From Steromphala cineraria (Eukaryota; Mollusca; Gastropoda; Trochida; Trochidae), in assembly GCA_916613615.1 (NCBI GenBank), contig OU744736.1, positions 5,668,330 to 5,732,329 of the forward strand: a DNA stretch of 64,000 nt, read 5' to 3'. This document shows, in pieces, positions 1-13,569 of this stretch (within the stretch, counting starts at the first letter, position 1; each line of letters begins with the position of its first letter). The position numbers and the translations under genes were made by a program. The notes below the pieces were generated by a model that saw only the letters and a list, made by a program, of their open reading frames with translations, was not told where the DNA came from and did no database searches.

Positions 1-379
1 CAAACTATATATCATATTGGATCAGATGAACTTTAGGAACCAGTGTACATAATGAAGTGCAGTGGATTTTTATCAGTAATTCCACGACGAACACAGATAT
101 TGTGTAAAATCGAAATTTCGCTGGATTTACTCTGAAGTATACTGTCTTAATCATTGTGTGAAATTGATTTACACATCCCTAATTATCATTGACGTATTCT
201 GTCCTGTCAATATTTATCCTCTATCTTGAATGATGAAATGATCGTGAAAATTTTCTCCTCATCATTAATCATAGAAAGAGGTTAAACCAAATGTTGTGCA
301 CTTAATAACAAATTAACCACTGATTTAAACAAATACGGATAAATCGGTTGGACAACACATTGGTAAAGTTGCACCAAGA

Positions 380-560
380 CACCATAATCGGCCTTGAGCT
401 CTTTTTAGCATTGTTCGTTAAAGGAGTACATTAATCATCCGCAATCAATTATTCAACGACATGAACTGGACATACAATTTAAACTGACTGAAAGATAAGC
501 ATAATTGCATATTCAAGCTTCCCAAGAGTCTCCTTCAATCCTATGAAGTAGCTTATATTG
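380..560 (+). repeat. Recurring unit module, alpha position, copy 1
   Basis: This ~180-bp block shares a string of short motifs in the same order with nine other places in the window. The motifs are cttgagc, tagca, tacattaatcat, an ATTCA core, ggacatacaattt, a gataagcataattgca segment and aagcttccc. This copy has caattattcaacgac where other copies have a TATA-like box, so any promoter function would be lost here. No reading frame is conserved across copies. Confidence 0.6.
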
Positions 561-3023
561 TGAATCTGTAGTCATGAGCAACTTTTATTGAATAACCAAA
601 TGATGCCATAAACTGTAAATTGGACTGTTGTACCTGCCGTTTGTCTAGGCCATCCTTGGTCGAATTTGGTTACATAACGTGAACCGTGCATGAAGAAATA
701 ATTTAGTCAAGTTCCTCACATCGTCAGTCTCCTTAGCCTATTTTTAGATACGCTTTGTGTTAGAAACACATAAGAAATAACCTGTAAGGCAAATAATGTT
801 TTTGACGCACATATACTGGTATAAACAGGCTCAGCAACAACAAATGCTTCACTTAAAAGGTATGTTCTGTCCAAAAACAAATTGATTTATGATTGCATCT
901 TTCTTTTGCATTGTCAACAATGCGTATTATTTAACATTTATGATTAATTAAAACCACAGTTGAGATGTACCTTTGATAAATCATTGAAAATGTGATAAAA
1001 GGGTTTCGACAAAAGGTAGATCGACATATTAACGATCACAAACACCACCTCTGTGCAGCAACTCTACTTCCTTTGGTTTATTCATCATTCATCATCCATT
1101 CATGTAACGGTATTAAAAGGACACACAATTTGTTTATTTTGAAGCGAACTACAGATCTACTTGTGTCTTGCTTTACAATCATAACATGATAGGCAATGTC
1201 TAAAGGAATCAATATCATTGTAAATTTTTTTACTGCCATTTCATTTCATTGTTCACTAAAAATAAATTCGTCTCCGTTGCCTATTTAGCAAATGAATGAT
1301 GTATATTGATTAACTTCTCAAGACCAAGAGGTATTGAACAATGACTGTTTACAACCCTGCAAAGAGAGCAACAATCTGTTATCATTCAAATTGGTCACAA
1401 GGGGCAGACGCTCTTCACATTTTATGTCTATAGAAATAGGTCAATTTACTTTTATGGTCTGGTCATTTAGTTCAATGAGTTTTGCCCTAAGATTGATGTG
1501 AAGCATGATCACGCAAGCCGAACTCGCCAACTGGCATTACTGATGCTATACAAGCACACAAGCATTTTGTTAATTTTGCATGTTTTTTATGGATGGTTGT
1601 GTCCATCAAAGGACATCAATTATCCGAATTAAGGTTATGTATCAAAAATATTTCTCTGCCTACATTATTCCCCGATGTATGGCCATCTACTTGATAAAAA
1701 TATGTTCCTAAAATATATTTGTGTTTCTTATTTTTTGTGTGAGGAGTCAGTAGTCAGGAGTTTTCAGTACAAGAATTATTTCCCAAAGATGGGCTATCTG
1801 ATTTTGTTTTTCTCTTTCTTTGTTGCTCTTGATTCATTTTTCTAGTTTCACTTTTAAAAAAGTGGAATGAAACGTCAAAACCAAAACCGTGCTTCACCAA
1901 TGTACGCTTTTCAGACATAAAAGTAAGAAATTCATTATACTTACAAGGAAAGAAAATTGAAAACGAACCTACATTTATTGCTTATGTTATCATTTGTTTG
2001 CTGTTAATTTTCAACGGTTGGTATATTTATTTTTCTTTTAAATATTAGAAAAGAAAACCTTTTTGTATCTAATGCTCTTGTATGTGGCGTTCCACCTCAA
2101 TGAGAAAAAAATTGAACAATTGGCAGGGAACATTGTTAAGAACTTTGCAGTTAGTGGACTCAAAGAAAAAAGATTTATATCTGTAAATGAGATACAGAAA
2201 ATTGTAATGTGCTGGGTTCTATAGTCTATGATAAACGACATAACCCATTTCATGGTTTCAAAATACTTCATAAACATTCAAATGGCTTTTCATAAAAGGG
2301 CTGACAAACTCATGTCAACAAATAACGAAAAAAAGAGTGTTAAACTTGTATTTGAAATACTGCAAATTGAAGGTCAATAACAGTATAACATATCCGCTGA
2401 GATCCAAGTCTGGCTTATTAGTTTCAGGGTGTGCACAAAGAAACCTTTAGATTGTCAATGAAGATTTTCTTTTAAGCATCTACAAAACAGAGAAAACAGC
2501 TTGACATACACCTGTGGTCCATGAAGGAGAAATTTAGAGTCTAAGACATATACCAAGTGTAGTTCTACACCATGGCATCTTGCTGTTATATCGACCAATT
2601 GGTCTCTTCATATATAATCTTAGATCAGGATAGGTGACTTCTAATAATATGACCCTTGAATGCTTTTAATCTGCTTCAATACTACATCACCAATATTGAC
2701 ATCATTGGATAAAATGTGGCTGTTGTGATTGTCATGATTAAGCTAACATTTATCAAACAACTCAGTAAACTGTTCAAATATAACGTGGCAGTCAAGATTA
2801 TCCCAACATTTATTATAAAATCAGCGATGAAAATCTGGGTTTTATCATTGAAATATACTGTCTATCAGGCAACAGTGACGATATATTATATTTTCACTGG
2901 GACCAGTGACGATATATTATATTCCATGTTCAAGTTTTTGTAATATAGATTTGAGTACCTGCGTTAAATACTGTTATAATATTTATATAGCAATCTTTAA
3001 CTAGTGCTAAATTGCTGCATGTT

Positions 3024-3031
3024 TGACGTCA
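3024..3031 (+). promoter_or_regulatory. CRE-like palindrome TGACGTCA conserved between units
   Basis: A perfect TGACGTCA, followed by cacagac, occurs here and at 23,728-23,735, 38,917-38,924 and 39,106-39,113. It is altered to taacgtcacgcag near 59,215 in copy 4. TGACGTCA is the known consensus for CREB/ATF-type factors. A function at this site is only a possibility. Confidence 0.3.
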
Positions 3032-3097
3032 CACAGACAATTTGTTGTTTTGACATAAACAAATATTATTGCTGTCCTCAACTTTGAAACGATTATT

Positions 3098-4673
3098 GCT
3101 TTGGGGTCCAGAGACCCCAAAGTTATGTAACATCTGATATTGAAAACTAATGGCAGAAGTTTCTCTCTATATTACTCTTGGAAACTTCAAAGAGAAGTTT
3201 CAGCCAATGATATTTGTTTTAAGCATATCCTGGTATTTCAACGACCAATGGACCGTGCTGTAGCAAATTTTTACCCACGTGGCCATGTGGGTGGTACGAA
3301 ATAATTGGCAAGCTTTAATTTGGAAACTGATTATTATAATAATGCTATGATGTAAAATATATCGTAAATTTTCCAAAATATATAGATGAGCGTTTACACC
3401 ATTAATAAATATCAATTTTGCATATGCATGTGAGCTGTTTTGTAGTTATTCGGGCTATGTTTTGCATTCCACATTCGGAAACGACATTCCATTTTTGTAT
3501 CAACTAGAAATTCGGTTCCTCCAATTCTTTTTACTAAAACGCGAGCGCTGAATGTCCCGCCTTGTCAATGACTGATCGTTCACTCAATGCATCTCACGTT
3601 TCACGGAAAAAATTATACTGAACAGGCAATTTTCAAATTTCATGTTTCAAAACAAACTTTATGGATGATTTATTTACGATTTAAGGTGTCTTTCGAAGAA
3701 AGTATTAAAGAGACACAGAGTATGTTGATAGGATCACATATGTCAAATTTTAAAATCGATGTTATTACATCGGGAACCACTAACTGTTACTGAAAATAAC
3801 AAATTAAAGGTCAATCAGTACATTAGAGCGAAAATACGGCCATTCAAAGTCGGGATTTTGATCGAAAACCGGACAATGTGGCTCGAGTGGCGTGCGCAAA
3901 TTCGCCAAACGTAATTTTGAAACCTTGTCATAAGCTGTTTATTAGGTATTGTAACTAATAGGTAGATTAATTGGATGCATAATTTCGAATATAAAACGTA
4001 TTTGAGATGTTTTCTTGATTTTTTCATAATATCAAGCATTTAGAGATATTATGCATAAATTAATATATTTGCAAGTCCAATGATGAGATATGAACTTCAA
4101 TCAGCATATTAGATATTTTGTAGCTTATCAAAACCAAATAATATTTTAAGAAAGATACTCTGTGTCACTTTAATATAGAGCCTAAAGTATGACAAAACAT
4201 TCTTAAATGTCATCCTATAATATAATGAAAATTATGAACTTGTAGCTGAGATCATTTCTAATTTGTTCAGCAACTTTCGGCTGTAATTCGATCAACACTC
4301 AATTAAGGAAAATTATTCTTGCAACATGTAATTAACCTGAAAGTCAATAGCACAACTATTTATCTTCTAGTTAATCACTGGTTCTTGTATTAAACTCAAA
4401 ACTAAATTTGAATAACCGTATTAATGTTTAAAAATGTATATCATAATTGAGATAGGAGACGTATCTATCATTGTTGAAATTTAAACGGAACGAACGAGTC
4501 GTTTAACTATGTACATAACTATCAAAACAAAGAGCAAGGAACATGCGTCTCCGATTGGAACAATTTATTCAAGTAAAAGTCCCCGTCCCCGTCCTCCCCT
4601 AAATCTCCTGGTTCTATATAGTGATACATAACCGGGTGCACCAAAGCTTGCCTTTTTAAAGGCTTTTCTTGTT
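3098..4673. mobile_element. 1.58-kb insertion present only in copy 1
   Basis: Copy 2 reads straight from gattatt to ttagctcactc at about 23,800, while copy 1 has 1.58 kb between these points, so this is an insertion in copy 1 or a deletion in copy 2. It opens with a perfect 10-bp inverted repeat around a four-base loop (3,099-3,122, ctttggggtc and its complement), and it contains a separate inverted-repeat element at 3,703-4,175. The open frames of 68-74 codons look random. I cannot assign it to a family or define a clear target duplication. Confidence 0.55.
3703..4175. mobile_element. MITE-like element with 21-bp terminal inverted repeats
   Basis: The ends are inverted repeats: tattaaagagacacagagta at 3,703-3,722 against its complement at 4,156-4,175, with one mismatch and the match continuing one more base inward. 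The 473-bp body has no coding capacity. The outer TA at each end would fit a TA target duplication as in Tc1/mariner-type MITEs, but TA is common in this DNA, so the superfamily is uncertain. The element is nested in the copy-1-specific insertion. Confidence 0.55.
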
Positions 4674-7600
4674 TTAGCTCACTCTTGTAATATATAATAC
4701 TTAATTGTTTGAATAATGATTAAGCATAAGTAAAATACAAAACTGCACAAAAGTCATATCTATAAATAACGTGCTTAACTTGGTATGTAAAAGACTTTGC
4801 TTGATCTTTGCTAACTATTAACTTTTTAATCATATGAGCGCCCCTTCAGAGGAGCAGCTTTCCCAAGATGGGAATTATGTGATTGTGGTAAAATGTAGTA
4901 ACAACGATCAATTCATATGATATATTGTAGATATGATTAATGTTGATGATTCCATAATCAAATGCGTCATATATATTTCAAATCGTTGTTAAATCGAAAC
5001 GAAATGAGGTGTTAGGTTTCTTTTGCTGGTCAGTTTAGTTTGATGGATAGAGAAGGGTATGTGTAGGAGCTAAACGGATACATGTACCTTGATGTTTCAG
5101 TGCTTTACCCGAAGCACATGAGATATGCTTTCAAAATGATGAAGTTTGAGTGACATTGATAAAATCATAACTTATCTTTATTGCATCATTAACGGGCTTT
5201 CCACTTTCCAGTCCATTTAATGTCTGTTTAGAAAAGAAGACAGGTCTAGTTTTTATGACTTTTTGGGACAGACTTCTGCTCATTATAACAACATGTATTT
5301 TGGTATTTTAACATAATTAAATATGTATTTATCATCCAAAAGTGTGTTCCACAGGCGATATTGCTTGTGGAAGCAACAGCACCTAGGAGATATCGTTTTT
5401 AACAATACCTTGCAATCGGCAAGTACAGGACATCACAAACTTTGTGCATGATAAAGTAATGACGTTACAGTGATGTAAATGTCTTTATTTTGTTTGATGG
5501 TTTATAATGAACAACAATATTTAAAGGTTGTTTTATACAAAGAGTTTCAGTGATCATAACAACTATAGTTCCTGATATTAACTTACATTTAGATACGAAA
5601 AATTCAACTTGGATGTTGTAATCATAACACATTAACTATGTGGGATGTCACCACTTTGTGTTATGGAGCTTAAAAAGATCAAATGGGTGACTGAAGAGTA
5701 CATTTTACATTTACATTTTATCTTCATCTTCCATAAAACGTAATGTCAAATTAATAATGAATGCCTTTGTTAATATGTATAATCCAAAGTGAACAGTCAG
5801 ATAAATACAGCAAAATTCTGTGTCAAGTATCAATGTTGAAACATAACAGCAAAATGAAAAGCAAACGAAATACAACACATACTTTCTATTATATTTTATA
5901 AAACATAGAACCTTAAAAATTCAAAATGTTATTGAATTACATGTCAGTTCCTAAGGAGTAAAAATGCTTACAATGTTTTAGACTCATTAAAAGGGACTTC
6001 GATTTATTGGCAGTATTTTATGTCAATATTATCTGATACATAAAATCAAACATTAAAAGTGTTTTCGGCGTATATATATTCAACAAAGTGCTGTCACATT
6101 TCCTTTTCTTTTTATTTATTTATACAATTTAATTGGACGTAAATGTATATTACAAATGTTGATTGGGTCAAAATGTCAAGTCATGGCATTTTATCAAGAA
6201 GTACCGGCTGTTTCGGGAATTACCATTTTTATGCTCATGGTTTACCATAAAATGTTCCAGTCATTATGTTTAACAGAAAACCAGACAATGTACATCAGCT
6301 GGCAAGTCTATTCATCAAACCTTATCTATTATAACCAGTAAAACATGATTTGGTAGGGTTGAATATTTTCAAACACTTGTGTTTTTGGTATATTTTAATG
6401 AATATTCAAGTTGAGTTAATTGATTTATACTTAACACTCATTACTCTTTAAATAGAATTTTTGAATGATACTCTTTGCTGCTTGAGATGTATATTATCAT
6501 GTCATCTAGTGAACACATTCATTCATCAAGCCTTCTACTGCCTGGTCAAATTCAAGCAATTACTTAAAGGATGTAGTATCTCCAGTGCCAAGAGGGCACT
6601 ATACCCTATTTCTTTACTCAAACGATTTCAAGGGCCTGTTGCTAGTTGTAGAAATGTTAAAAGGTATGGCTATTGATTTTGATAAGTTAGGACATTTAAA
6701 GATGCATGTGTATTATTTGTTTTATTTGAGTGCGGGAAAGTTTAGCAGTTCAAAATTCATACCTGTCTACACAAACCGATACAAGTATATATGCATGTGT
6801 TTCTAGTGCTGTAAATCAAAGAATTTCCTCCATTCTATTGAGTAAGTTTATCTTTAAATGTGAGCTTCATATATAATTCATGTACTCTTTTCTCGTTGTT
6901 TTCAAACACCTTATCTCAAACTTCCGTTGATATATAATAAAAATAAATAAAGAGGCTGTCATTAATAACACCAACTTTTATTTAACAAAGGTGAGGCTTA
7001 CTATCCATCATTAAAAATTACATTTAACAAAGGTGAGGCTTACTGTCCATCATTATATACCAACAGGTGAGGCCTACTGTAATAAAGGCATTAATGTTGA
7101 CCTGAAACCAAACAGATGTACTATGTGTTATTGAAGCAGTTCTCACATGGAATTGGTACGATAATTGGAGTTTTGGAAATTATTGCACCTGAAACGTAGA
7201 AGCAGTAGCATGAATACATTATTCTTGAAATGAAGTGTAAGGTTAAGGTTGAAATATATTTTTATGATTTTTAAAATCATAAAAAACACATTCTTTCTAT
7301 AATTAATTTTTGTATTTTTAGTAAAAAGTCATGCATCGATGGTTTTTATGAAGGATACATATTTTCTTACTGAAAGATATTTTCAATAGTAATTTGGTGG
7401 TAGCTATTTACTTATTATTGTAAGTACAACTGGAAGTCGAACTCACCACGGGCAGAGATATTATATGCACATAGTTTAGGATTTCATTTGGTTTAGATAT
7501 AAGGTAATTCTGCTGCACTGGTATACTATGGCTTGAAAATATGGCCCAATCACTTTCACCTTCATCATTGGCTTCAAACAGGACTCGCTAATCAATCCCT

Positions 7601-8435
7601 GAGGCCTATTGGTCACCTTTCTTTTATTGACTAGCTTGTTAGATGGTATAGTTCTCATTGTGTAATCATAGACATCTATTGTTGAGATGCCATTTTCTTT
7701 CTTTTGTTAAGGATATATTGCTATTCAAAAGGTATGTTTAGTTGTTATACCTTAAAGTATCACTTTTTTATTGGTAATAAATTACATGCCTAACATACAT
7801 GTATAAGCAAATCTAACATCTGTTTTCTCTTTCACCAGATAACTTTTATAAGTATTATGTTAGTATTATAAGATATTACGCTTTTATGATAGAATCAGTA
7901 TAGTGTTTTGTTTTGATTTCACCTTTGCTTGATAAATACAGTTCCTGGAATAGTTTTGACAGTTTGTCATGCCCAATAAAATCCCTCTGAAAGTGTTTCA
8001 GCTGATAACTTGTCAATGGAAATCGTAAATGACCAAATAGAGTAAAAAAGATATTAGATAAAAAGTTTTTCAACCTCGTGTCTTTGTAATTTAATTGTTT
8101 ATGTATACAGTGAGTGGCCATTACAAACAACGTACTCAAAATTTATACAATCCCTATTAATTTAAAGCCCAAACAAATCGGATAAATCAATATATCCTGT
8201 TGATAATCTGTCCGAATTTATCACCTGTATTTGACTAATGAGCAGAAGTAATCAATCAGTTTTGCTGAACTGTTGTGTAAGCATATAAGTGTTATCAGTC
8301 GTTACATGGTTCTGATTGATTGCTTTCACATATAAATGCGTCAGAAATAATATTATTTTATCAGTGCTATGTTATTGTAAACATAAAGTATTTATGAAAC
8401 CAAATTGTTATTGTAAATCTCTGTAAACGTGCAGA

Positions 8436-8625
8436 CATGGCACCAGTAGCGACCTTGAATTGGGTATAGCAACACTATTCCCTGAAGAACATTTATCACC
8501 AGGATTCATTTATATAACAGGGTAATCTGAACACACAATCTGTTCTGTCTAAGGAACATCATAATTGCCCCTTGTAAACTTCCAATAGGTCTTTGCGAAA
8601 CCAGTGATGTATTCAAGTAATTGAT
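8436..8625 (+). promoter_or_regulatory. Recurring unit module with TATA-like box, beta position, copy 1
   Basis: This block has the shared motif order cttga, tatagcaacac, aacatttatcaccagg, attcatttatataac, acacaatctgttctg and cataattgcc. The tttatataac at 8,509-8,518 resembles a TATA box and is kept in the beta copies of all four units. Downstream I can point to no transcript start, exon or known RNA. The block could be a promoter of an unrecognised gene family, or simply an old dispersed repeat. Confidence 0.45.
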
Positions 8626-11540
8626 CATAGGTCAATACGTTACATTGAATTCATGACGTGAATTTGAAACATTGTATTTTTTAGAAAACATGGATTGATA
8701 TTCACTTTGTTTCAAAAATGGCTATAGAATGTTCAGTTAACGTACGTGATTGACACAAGGGAGACTAGTAACTCGAATTTATGCATCGATGCTGAGAAGT
8801 ATCAAGGCAATGGTATAATATTTATGTTTATATTTTGTTGTTTTAGAACTCTCTTTCCGAAGCTTGAGTAAAACATGGCATTATGTGCACTCTCCTTTCG
8901 GAGATCACCTCCCTAGCCTATTGCATGGTAAAGCAAAATTAATGTAAATCTCACTCAGTTAACAAGACTTGCACACACGCTAGGGTTTCTTCTCGTCTCC
9001 AATACCATGTACCTGTCGTCAATCCAGGGGATCCAGAAATCACATTTGGCGATTTGTTATAATACATGCATTCAGAGATTAGGTCAAAATAGTGGTTATC
9101 TCTGAGATTCTTCTCAAGGTATCCTATGTGTAAAATAAGCATTGGGACCTTCCTTTAGACCTGCGTAAAATGACAATCGGACGCCAGCTAAGACAGACTA
9201 AAAAATATGCAGTATACTCAGGTATAATATCTGTAAGGATTCTCATAGAATTAGCCCTGCTTTTGGTGGAGGCTCATTATTTTATTTTGTTCCTTTATAT
9301 GGGAAGAACATTTTCTATCTTTTAAACAATAAGATATTTTGATTATGTCTTACTTCTGCTTCTATTTATGTAAACAGAGATGCCTAGGGTATCATGTAAA
9401 TCATATTATTATTTCAATGTTGAAAACGATTATCTCTAATACATCAAACTTCTCGTATGAATTTTTATTATTTTCATACCTTTACCATGTGTATTGTTGC
9501 AATGTTATCACAACCAAAACAAATAATTTGCGTGGTAATCCAGAGCAATAATCAAACCTGCACAGAGTGATGTCAGAACAGTCTCTGTTGAAATTCTACT
9601 TTCGACATGCTGTGAATAGAAACACCTTAGAACCAAGAAATGGAGATAGGCATTTGGTATATTGTTAATGTAAAATGCTGTCGTTAATTTAATTAGACCT
9701 AATTCGCCCTGGTAAATGTGACAATTTTTTACTAAGTTCCTTTCTATATTGAATTTGGGATATTTTTGAAAAGAGTAGAACTTATTGATTTTCAATGTTA
9801 ACCCATTTCTAATAACTTCATGTCTTGTTAATAGATGTTCTGTTTATCCCCCATCTATCGTTTCTTAGAATTGGATGTAATTGTTTTTATATATAAAACG
9901 GAAGTCATTCCTTACTGTTCTTTTCTAACATTTTTATAGTAAGGCCAATATAAGAAAAGCTTACATATACCTGTAACATTTCACGAAAACAGAAAACTTC
10001 TCATATATCATGGCATAAATGCTTTATCTTGAAATTTATCAAGATGAATGCATACCATTAACTCATGTTAATGTCAATGCCCCCACTTTAACCAACAGAC
10101 ATAGAGCATCATTGACACCATGACAAATGTAACTAAGATTGAGCCAGAGTGATATATTTTAGACACGTCCACCCAGACAGAGCAGACTCAAAATTACACC
10201 CTAACCTCTCGATGTATCTTCCCATTAAGCTGATGCAGTCAATGAGCAATAAATCATTCAATGCGATTCAGACCCTTGCTTTCAGACGGAACTATTGAGG
10301 TCTATGTCAAGGTATTGACCTACTGGATGGCTTGAAGGTTGATTTTGACAACAATACTAAAATCAATGATGTCTAATTCTTGATAAAAATTGTCAATATT
10401 CCTTGAAAGTGTAAAGAACTTGTAGAAAAAGCAGTTGTTGAATTGTTTTCAATGGATTTAACTTAAGAAAATGATTCTATAGTACCCAAGGAAATAGAAA
10501 TAAAATGCTTTTTGACAATTATTTCTTTATTTTGAACTAACTGGATTTATTTATTCTAAATATTCATTCACAATGGTATTCCCAAATTTTGTTTCAGACA
10601 GTTTTTATAAAATCCCCCGGGGAGATAAACGTGTCATTTTCACGCCTCGAAATTATTTCAAAGTCGAAATGTACGTTTCTGATGCAAGCTATAGTATGTA
10701 AATGATCTGTAATCTCAGTACCGTCCGTTAAAATTACATTGTTTAATGTACAATAGTTTTGTATGTTATGTCCTCTACTATTCTTATCTTATATGATTTA
10801 AAATTTCATAAAATAGTTGAAAAAGAATGTGGTTTCCTTTAAGTTTACAAACATAAACGCGTGTTACAAACTACTATTCTTACGAGTTCATTCAAAACGT
10901 CTATGGTCCATTGCAGAGTTGCTGTTACAACGCATGTGCAACTGCAAATTCAGGTGAACAGAGTGTTGCAGGTTTATTGTCACACGAATTGCTGAGAGTG
11001 AAGTAAGTTATAGCAGGTTTCGAAATGTATTGAAAATATGCAAATTTTTGGCAGTTTTACCCGAACAAAGGCAATTTAAAGTATATTTTTGCAATGATTT
11101 CATAAGGCCTAGTTGAAAAAAATTTAGTTATTTAAACATCTGTAAGAATAACTTACATTAGTCCAGTAATAAAGAAATAAATGCCAAAAGCCATTTTATT
11201 TCTATTTCCGTAAGTACTTTAGTTTATTTCCTATAGTGTATTTCTATTTTCATTAAAACTAGGCTTATAGTGTATTTCTATTTTAATTAAAACTAGGCTA
11301 ATAGTGTGTTTTTCATTTCTTTACACGTTTTATGCAGTGTGATGTATCTATGTTTTCAATATTACTAAGAACAGATATCAAACTTGTTTCTATTCTAATA
11401 TTGTAAGCTCAGCTGCTGTGGATGAAAGTAATTTGATGTTACAACATGTCATTATCTATGAAATGGTCAGAAGCAATGAACAAATAATATTAATCAAATT
11501 TTTTCACAATTGGTCCAATTGCAGGTCCAAGGTCTGCTGT

Positions 11541-12094
11541 CACACGAGTTCGAATCTCGGAGTGGACAATGTAATTAATAATACGATTTCAAAACATGGA
11601 CTTTTGCACGCATATATCGTTTTCATATGTTCAGATAAACCTACATTTAACTCTGAACGAAATCGGTCAAGAATTAAAGATTTTAGCGTGATTTTTGATC
11701 TATTAAATAGAAAACACAAGGGGAAACACTCCAGTCGCTATAACCTGATCGAAAACAGGACACATCGACTATCTAAACATGCGGTGCCATTGATACTAAC
11801 TTTTTTCGCAAAACAATGCATTGGAATCCCAAATAAATCTTTTCAATTCCTGAACAAATGCCCAATTTTTCGAATTCCCTCAGATTTTTTACCATTGTCC
11901 CTCGCATTAATACCACCACTATCTTTGAACAAATGCCTGGCAAACTGCGGGAAAATATCGCCAATGTCAGTAATTCAAACACGCTTCCTTGAATGAATAG
12001 GAAATAGAAATCGCTTCTCATTGGTAGATTTCCACGAGTCTCATGTGTCATTTCAAATTGATAGCTGTTGGCATCAATGGTGAATCAATTTGAC
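11541..12094. other. Copy-1-specific replacement segment
   Basis: Copies 1 and 2 match up to ggtctgctgt (11,540; 30,730) and again from cagattatc (12,095; about 30,981), but the sequence between is unrelated: ~554 bp here against ~250 bp in copy 2. The copy-2 version has a relative in copy 3 near 46,340, so copy 1 is the altered one. Near the left edge, gagttcgaatctc (11,547-11,559) resembles the B box of a tRNA-derived SINE, but no A box or cloverleaf was found. An open frame of 192 codons (11,418-11,996) crosses the breakpoint and is probably fortuitous. Confidence 0.4.
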
Positions 12095-12589
12095 CAGATT
12101 ATCCGAAATTTTATCTTTACCCAAGAAAACATATAATCGTTGTTCAGCCTTGTTATTAATAACATATATTTCGACTTATCAAGTGTCATGTATAGCACAT
12201 TTTAACATGAATGTCTGTTAAAGGTAATGATGAATATCTTTCCCCACATGATACAGACAAACAGACTAAATAACTTGAATAATCAAAAGTTACTTCGACT
12301 TTTCGAGTCCTCGAGTCCATAATATTGGACTCGAATCCAGCTGGACGTACATGTATTTTTCTTAACATTCTTTTTAATTTTTTAATGTGATATGCATTTC
12401 ATGTTGTTTCACCTACTTTATCGCCCAAACAGTTCTGTCTTGGGACAAGTATTACAACAAGTATTTAGTATAACAGATCTAAAAAATATATGAATTTACA
12501 GCATATTTATTCTTTAACATAAACAATTGACAAACACAAATAATGACACCATGGCTTGAAGATTCATCGTAAACATGTATACACGACCC

Positions 12590-12790
12590 CATCATCAGCC
12601 TTGAGCTTCATAGTGCCGTAGTACATTTGTCACCAGGACTCATTTATAAAACGCCATTAGCTAGACATACGATTTGTTCTTGCTGATGGCTAGCTCTAAT
12701 TGCACATTTTAAGCTTCCCTTGTGACCTATCTGGTTCGCGAAGACATCAACAATTGGAAATCAGAATCCTCCTATTGGAACACCTCCGGA
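12590..12790 (+). promoter_or_regulatory. Recurring unit module with TATA-like box, gamma position, copy 1
   Basis: This block has the motif order agccttgagc, gtacatttgtcaccagg, ctcatttataaaac, agacatacgatttgttcttgctga, gctctaattgcaca and aagcttccctt. The TATA-like stretch is at 12,643-12,652. It lies about 4.1 kb from the beta module and just left of the DIRS-like insertion. The similarity to the alpha and beta modules is seen directly; a regulatory role is inferred. Confidence 0.45.
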
Positions 12791-13010
12791 TGCCATAACG
12801 TGGTAATTGAATTGTTTTCTGTTTTTAACTTTATAAGATTACAATGTATTGTTTTTCCAGAATGATCTATTTTCACCATTCATATTCATTGACAAATTCT
12901 CACTCTGTAATTTCTTTCTCTGAAGGCTATATCAATAAGGAAAACATTTCATGGATACACAAAATAGTACGTTTTTGAGTAAACGTCATTATTTGTACTT
13001 ACCGTCGACG

Positions 13011-13135
13011 ACTCACCGTAGCCCATTGATTGCCTATCAATTATCTCTCGACCCATAACACAGAAAAAACAATACTGGGGTTACCTGCACATCCCCGCCG
13101 CGCCACCTATGGTCACGTGACCAAAACCTCATTCA
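13011..13135. repeat. Left inverted terminal repeat of the DIRS-like element
   Basis: About 125 bp from actcaccgtag to cctcattc is the reverse complement of 16,900-17,023, with a few mismatches. It contains ggtcacgtgacc, a palindrome with an E-box core. It is extended outward by an end-specific segment (12,963-13,018) that is complementary to the internal region at 13,210-13,265. Confidence 0.85.
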
Positions 13136-13209
13136 AACCTACCTGGAGCCAGTGAACGCTAGAGCGAACCTACTAGCAGGAGGGGAGGCATGGGTGGGAA
13201 ATAAAGATT

Positions 13210-13304
13210 GGTGAGTCGTCGACGGTAAGTACATATTAATGACGTTTACTCAAAAACGTACTATTATTTACCGTACTATACCGTCTCCGACTCACCGTAG
13301 CCCC
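13210..13304. repeat. Internal complementary region (circle-junction template) of the DIRS-like element
   Basis: Bases 13,210-13,265 are the reverse complement of the left end 12,963-13,018. Bases 13,262-13,304 are the reverse complement of the right end 17,010-17,051 with about one mismatch. The two complements abut with a short overlap. In DIRS1 such a region templates joining of the two ends into a circle, and its position near the 3' end (left here, because the element is on the minus strand) also matches. Confidence 0.8.
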
Positions 13305-13569
13305 GACTACCACAGAGGGTGGAGGGCTGCGAGAGCGAGACGGCAGGAGAGCAGTTACTCCCCCCACTACGTCTAACTAACGGCGGGTGCCCAGGTGCCC
13401 TGCTAAGGAGGGAAGCCCGCCCCAAACCGGAAGAAAGAACAAATGAGACACGGATGTGCGGTGCGAAGTTCATTTAGTTAGAACAACAGAACGCAAAAAG
13501 GACCTATGCAGTGCGGTGCTGAGCGAACACCCATGGCCCCATGGTCTCCCGTGGACAATTCTCGTAGGT

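Noticed and set aside
6156..6341. A conserved block with a small frame containing SRSTGCFGNYHF, faintly like a natriuretic-type ring (also 26,169, 42,075, 61,900)
   Set aside because: The frame ends differently in each copy, there is no signal peptide or second cysteine, and the resemblance is a few residues.
6461..6806. Similar 71-76-codon frames in all units (also 42,489 and 62,289) containing FKQLLKGC and ISSAKRAL
   Set aside because: Alignment of copy 1 with copy 3 needs compensating frameshifts, as expected for non-coding sequence.
8951..9142. A minus-strand frame with RDNDYFDLISE that is also visible in copies 2 and 3 (29,100; 44,240)
   Set aside because: Copy 2 has stops. Between copies 1 and 3 most substitutions change the residue and there is no excess of silent changes, so I do not accept it as an exon.
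11541..11575. A tRNA-like B box (gagttcgaatctc)
   Set aside because: No A box, acceptor stem or anticodon arm could be placed around it; at most it is a SINE or tRNA remnant.
11418..11996. A 192-codon plus-strand open frame, the longest outside mobile elements
   Set aside because: It crosses the breakpoint of the copy-1-specific segment, has no recognisable domain, and is not kept in copy 2 or 3.
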